Shown one piece after another: positions 7,184 to 8,312 of a stretch of DNA of 8,312 bases. The stretch is from Bacillota bacterium (GTDB lineage: Bacteria > Eremiobacterota > SpSt-956 > JAKJGF01). Numbering within the stretch: position 1 is the first letter of the stretch; every line of letters starts with the position of its first letter. The notes under the pieces are model-generated. The model did not search any database. It saw only the letters and a program-made list of their open reading frames with translations, and was not told the DNA's origin. The position numbers and the translations under genes were made by a program. The DNA is taken from NCBI GenBank assembly GCA_029555925.1, contig JAKPQU010000563.1:1-8312 (forward strand). Direction: 5' to 3'.

Positions 7184-7205
7184 ATTATATTATAATTATA
7201 TTATA
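7184..7205. repeat. Two perfect 11-bp direct repeats in the divergent promoter region
   Basis: ATTATATTATA occurs twice back to back (7184-7194 and 7195-7205). The 11-bp period is about one helical turn and the pair overlaps the predicted promoter zone. It could be a binding site for a regulator or nucleoid protein, or simply low-complexity AT sequence. Confidence 0.45.
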
Positions 7206-7266
7206 AAATAAAAAGTTTTTAAAGTTTAAATTTCATTATAAAAGTAAATTAATCTTTTATAAATTT

Positions 7267-7272
7267 GGGAGG
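7267..7272 (+). promoter_or_regulatory. Ribosome binding site of the zinc-ribbon gene
   Basis: GGGAGG ends 6 nt before ATG 7279, an ideal Shine-Dalgarno that fixes the start of this gene. Confidence 0.8.
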
Positions 7273-7278
7273 AAGATA

Positions 7279-8312
7279 ATGTCTAAGAAAAAAAAGAAAA
7301 AAAAGAGAAAATCCCACGAATTAGAAGAGAGAACAAATTTAAATATAGTAGATGATAATGAAGAACAGGACGATGAACGTATAGATGATAAAGAAAATAA
7401 AGTCAGAGAATTGACTGAAAAAGTAGAGGCGCTTCAGGCGACAATTCAAAAATTAGTGCCCCCTGCTAAAACTGCTCCTGACATTGAATATAAGAATTGC
7501 CCCGGATGTAATTCTTTAAATAGATTAAATGCTAAATTTTGTAAAACATGTGGTTTTAATCTTCTCACTAACGTAACCGTATCTCAATCAGCAGATATAC
7601 AAATACCGGCGCTAGATTCTTCTATTACAAGTAGAATAATAGATGATAGTAAAGAAAAAGCTGTCCCACAACAATTACCGGTTCCAGATTCTTCTATTGC
7701 AGGTAAAATGGTGGGATGTCCGAAATGCAATTGTGATAATAGAGAGAACGCTAAATTCTGTAAAACATGCGGAGAAAATCTCAAAGATATAATAATTTGC
7801 AATAAATGTAATGTAAGGAATAGAAGTAATGCTAAATTTTGCAAAGTTTGTGGGGAAAAATTCGTTAAAAAATCTGTTAGTGAACAAAAAACAGAGAAAT
7901 CACCGGATGTTTCCGAAATAATGTTACCTGCAATTACAAAAATAGAAAAAGAACCAGAGAAGATAGATATTATAACAGAATATCAAGAATCAGAAAACAA
8001 AGAAATTCTTTTACCAGAAATACCAAGGCCTAAAATTGCTCCTGAAGATTTAGAAGAAATTACAGAAATAGAAGATAAAAATGCAATAATGAATTATAAA
8101 GATCAAACAAGTAAAGTTAATTTTATGGAACAGGACCTGGAAGATGTAGAAGACCTGGAAGATGTAGAAGACCTGGAAGATGTAGAAGACCTGGAAGATG
8201 TAGAAGACCTGGAAGATGTAGAAGACCTGGAAGATGTAGAAGACAAAGTTGAAGAAGAAACTGAAGAAGCCGAAGAAGAGGTTGAAGAAGAAACTGAAGA
8301 AGAAATCGAAGA
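7279..8312 (+). CDS. Triple zinc-ribbon protein with acidic repetitive tail (3' end beyond window)
   Basis: 344 codons are open from ATG 7279 to the window edge with no stop, so the C-terminus is missing. In order: a basic N-terminus (MSKKKKKKKRK), a charged helical stretch with coiled-coil character (about 28-60), zinc ribbon 1 (C74, C77, C88, C91), a linker, ribbon 2 (C147, C150, C161, C164, with an extra C152), ribbon 3 (C174, C177, C188, C191), a Pro/Glu/Lys-rich linker, then a very acidic tail from about 284 with six DLEDVE units and Glu-rich sequence after them. Each ribbon ends in NAKFCK.CG, typical of the small zinc-ribbon domains found at the ends of many bacterial signalling and membrane proteins. 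There is no signal peptide or membrane helix in the visible part. A further domain may follow beyond the edge. Function is not recognised; the ribbons suggest protein or nucleic-acid binding. It is divergent from the TPR gene and may share regulation with it. Confidence 0.88.
   Translation, partial: MSKKKKKKKRKSHELEERTNLNIVDDNEEQDDERIDDKENKVRELTEKVEALQATIQKLVPPAKTAPDIEYKNCPGCNSLNRLNAKFCKTCGFNLLTNVTVSQSADIQIPALDSSITSRIIDDSKEKAVPQQLPVPDSSIAGKMVGCPKCNCDNRENAKFCKTCGENLKDIIICNKCNVRNRSNAKFCKVCGEKFVKKSVSEQKTEKSPDVSEIMLPAITKIEKEPEKIDIITEYQESENKEILLPEIPRPKIAPEDLEEITEIEDKNAIMNYKDQTSKVNFMEQDLEDVEDLEDVEDLEDVEDLEDVEDLEDVEDLEDVEDKVEEETEEAEEEVEEETEEEIE
8134..8241 (+). repeat. 18-bp minisatellite, six perfect copies, coding DLEDVE
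   Basis: The unit gacctggaagatgtagaa is repeated six times without a single mismatch (108 bp), and a further GAC follows. It is in frame, giving (DLEDVE)6 at residues 286-321. Perfect identity, including third codon positions, points to recent expansion or active homogenisation. Copy-number change would lengthen or shorten the acidic tail without a frameshift. Confidence 0.97.

Larger units (their letters stand above)
7112..7278. promoter_or_regulatory. Divergent AT-rich intergenic promoter region
   Basis: This 167-nt stretch separates the minus-strand gene cluster from the plus-strand zinc-ribbon gene and must hold promoters for both unless transcription enters from elsewhere. It is extremely AT-rich and has several TATAAT-like hexamers on each strand (for example plus strand 7191-7196; minus strand at 7184-7189, 7189-7194, 7195-7200 and 7200-7205). 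I could not pick a convincing minus-strand -35. No riboswitch or small RNA gene was recognised. Confidence 0.6.

Noticed and set aside
7584..7887. Minus-strand open frames opposite the zinc-ribbon gene
   Set aside because: Their apparent composition comes from the complement of repeated cysteine-ribbon codons. The plus-strand frame has an ideal Shine-Dalgarno and matches three zinc ribbons.
8134..8241. CRISPR array
   Set aside because: The 18-bp units are contiguous with no spacers and lie in frame inside a coding region, so this is a coding minisatellite.

Overview
The window is AT-rich bacterial DNA with tightly packed genes and strong Shine-Dalgarno sites. It holds five genes on the minus strand, one gene on the plus strand, and a single divergent intergenic region (7112-7278) from which the two groups point apart. 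Both outermost genes run off the window edges. No rRNA, tRNA, CRISPR array, transposase or phage gene was seen. The eukaryotic-like kinase folds, TPR proteins and zinc-ribbon proteins suggest an uncultured, signalling-rich bacterium with an AT-rich genome. I cannot name the phylum from sequence alone.

Minus strand, in order of transcription: (1) a secreted protein made almost entirely of eight TPR repeats (7111-6179); (2) an RlmD/TrmA-family rRNA m5U methyltransferase with an Fe-S cluster motif (6176-4806), starting 2 nt after the TPR stop codon; (3) a 162-residue protein of unknown function with an N-terminal coiled coil (4770-4282); (4) an 822-residue membrane receptor (4197-1729); (5) a second, related receptor (1677 to the window edge, 559 residues visible). 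The gaps are 2, 35, 84 and 51 nt. No convincing terminator separates the genes, so they could form one operon.

The most interesting content is the pair of tandem receptors. Each has an N-terminal, presumably cytoplasmic, Ser/Thr-kinase-like fold, one transmembrane helix, a short TPR-like hairpin, and an extracytoplasmic type I periplasmic-binding domain of the branched-chain amino-acid/LivJ kind. In both proteins the HRD and DFG catalytic aspartates are replaced, so they read as pseudokinase receptors that would sense a small ligand outside and signal by binding rather than by phosphotransfer. They appear to be old duplicates that have decayed differently. The 822-residue copy also lost the ATP-anchoring lysine and carries a tandemly duplicated juxtamembrane segment.

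Plus strand: a zinc-ribbon protein (7279 to the window edge) has a lysine-rich N-terminus, three near-identical four-cysteine ribbons, and a very acidic tail containing six perfect copies of an 18-bp minisatellite. Its function is unknown.
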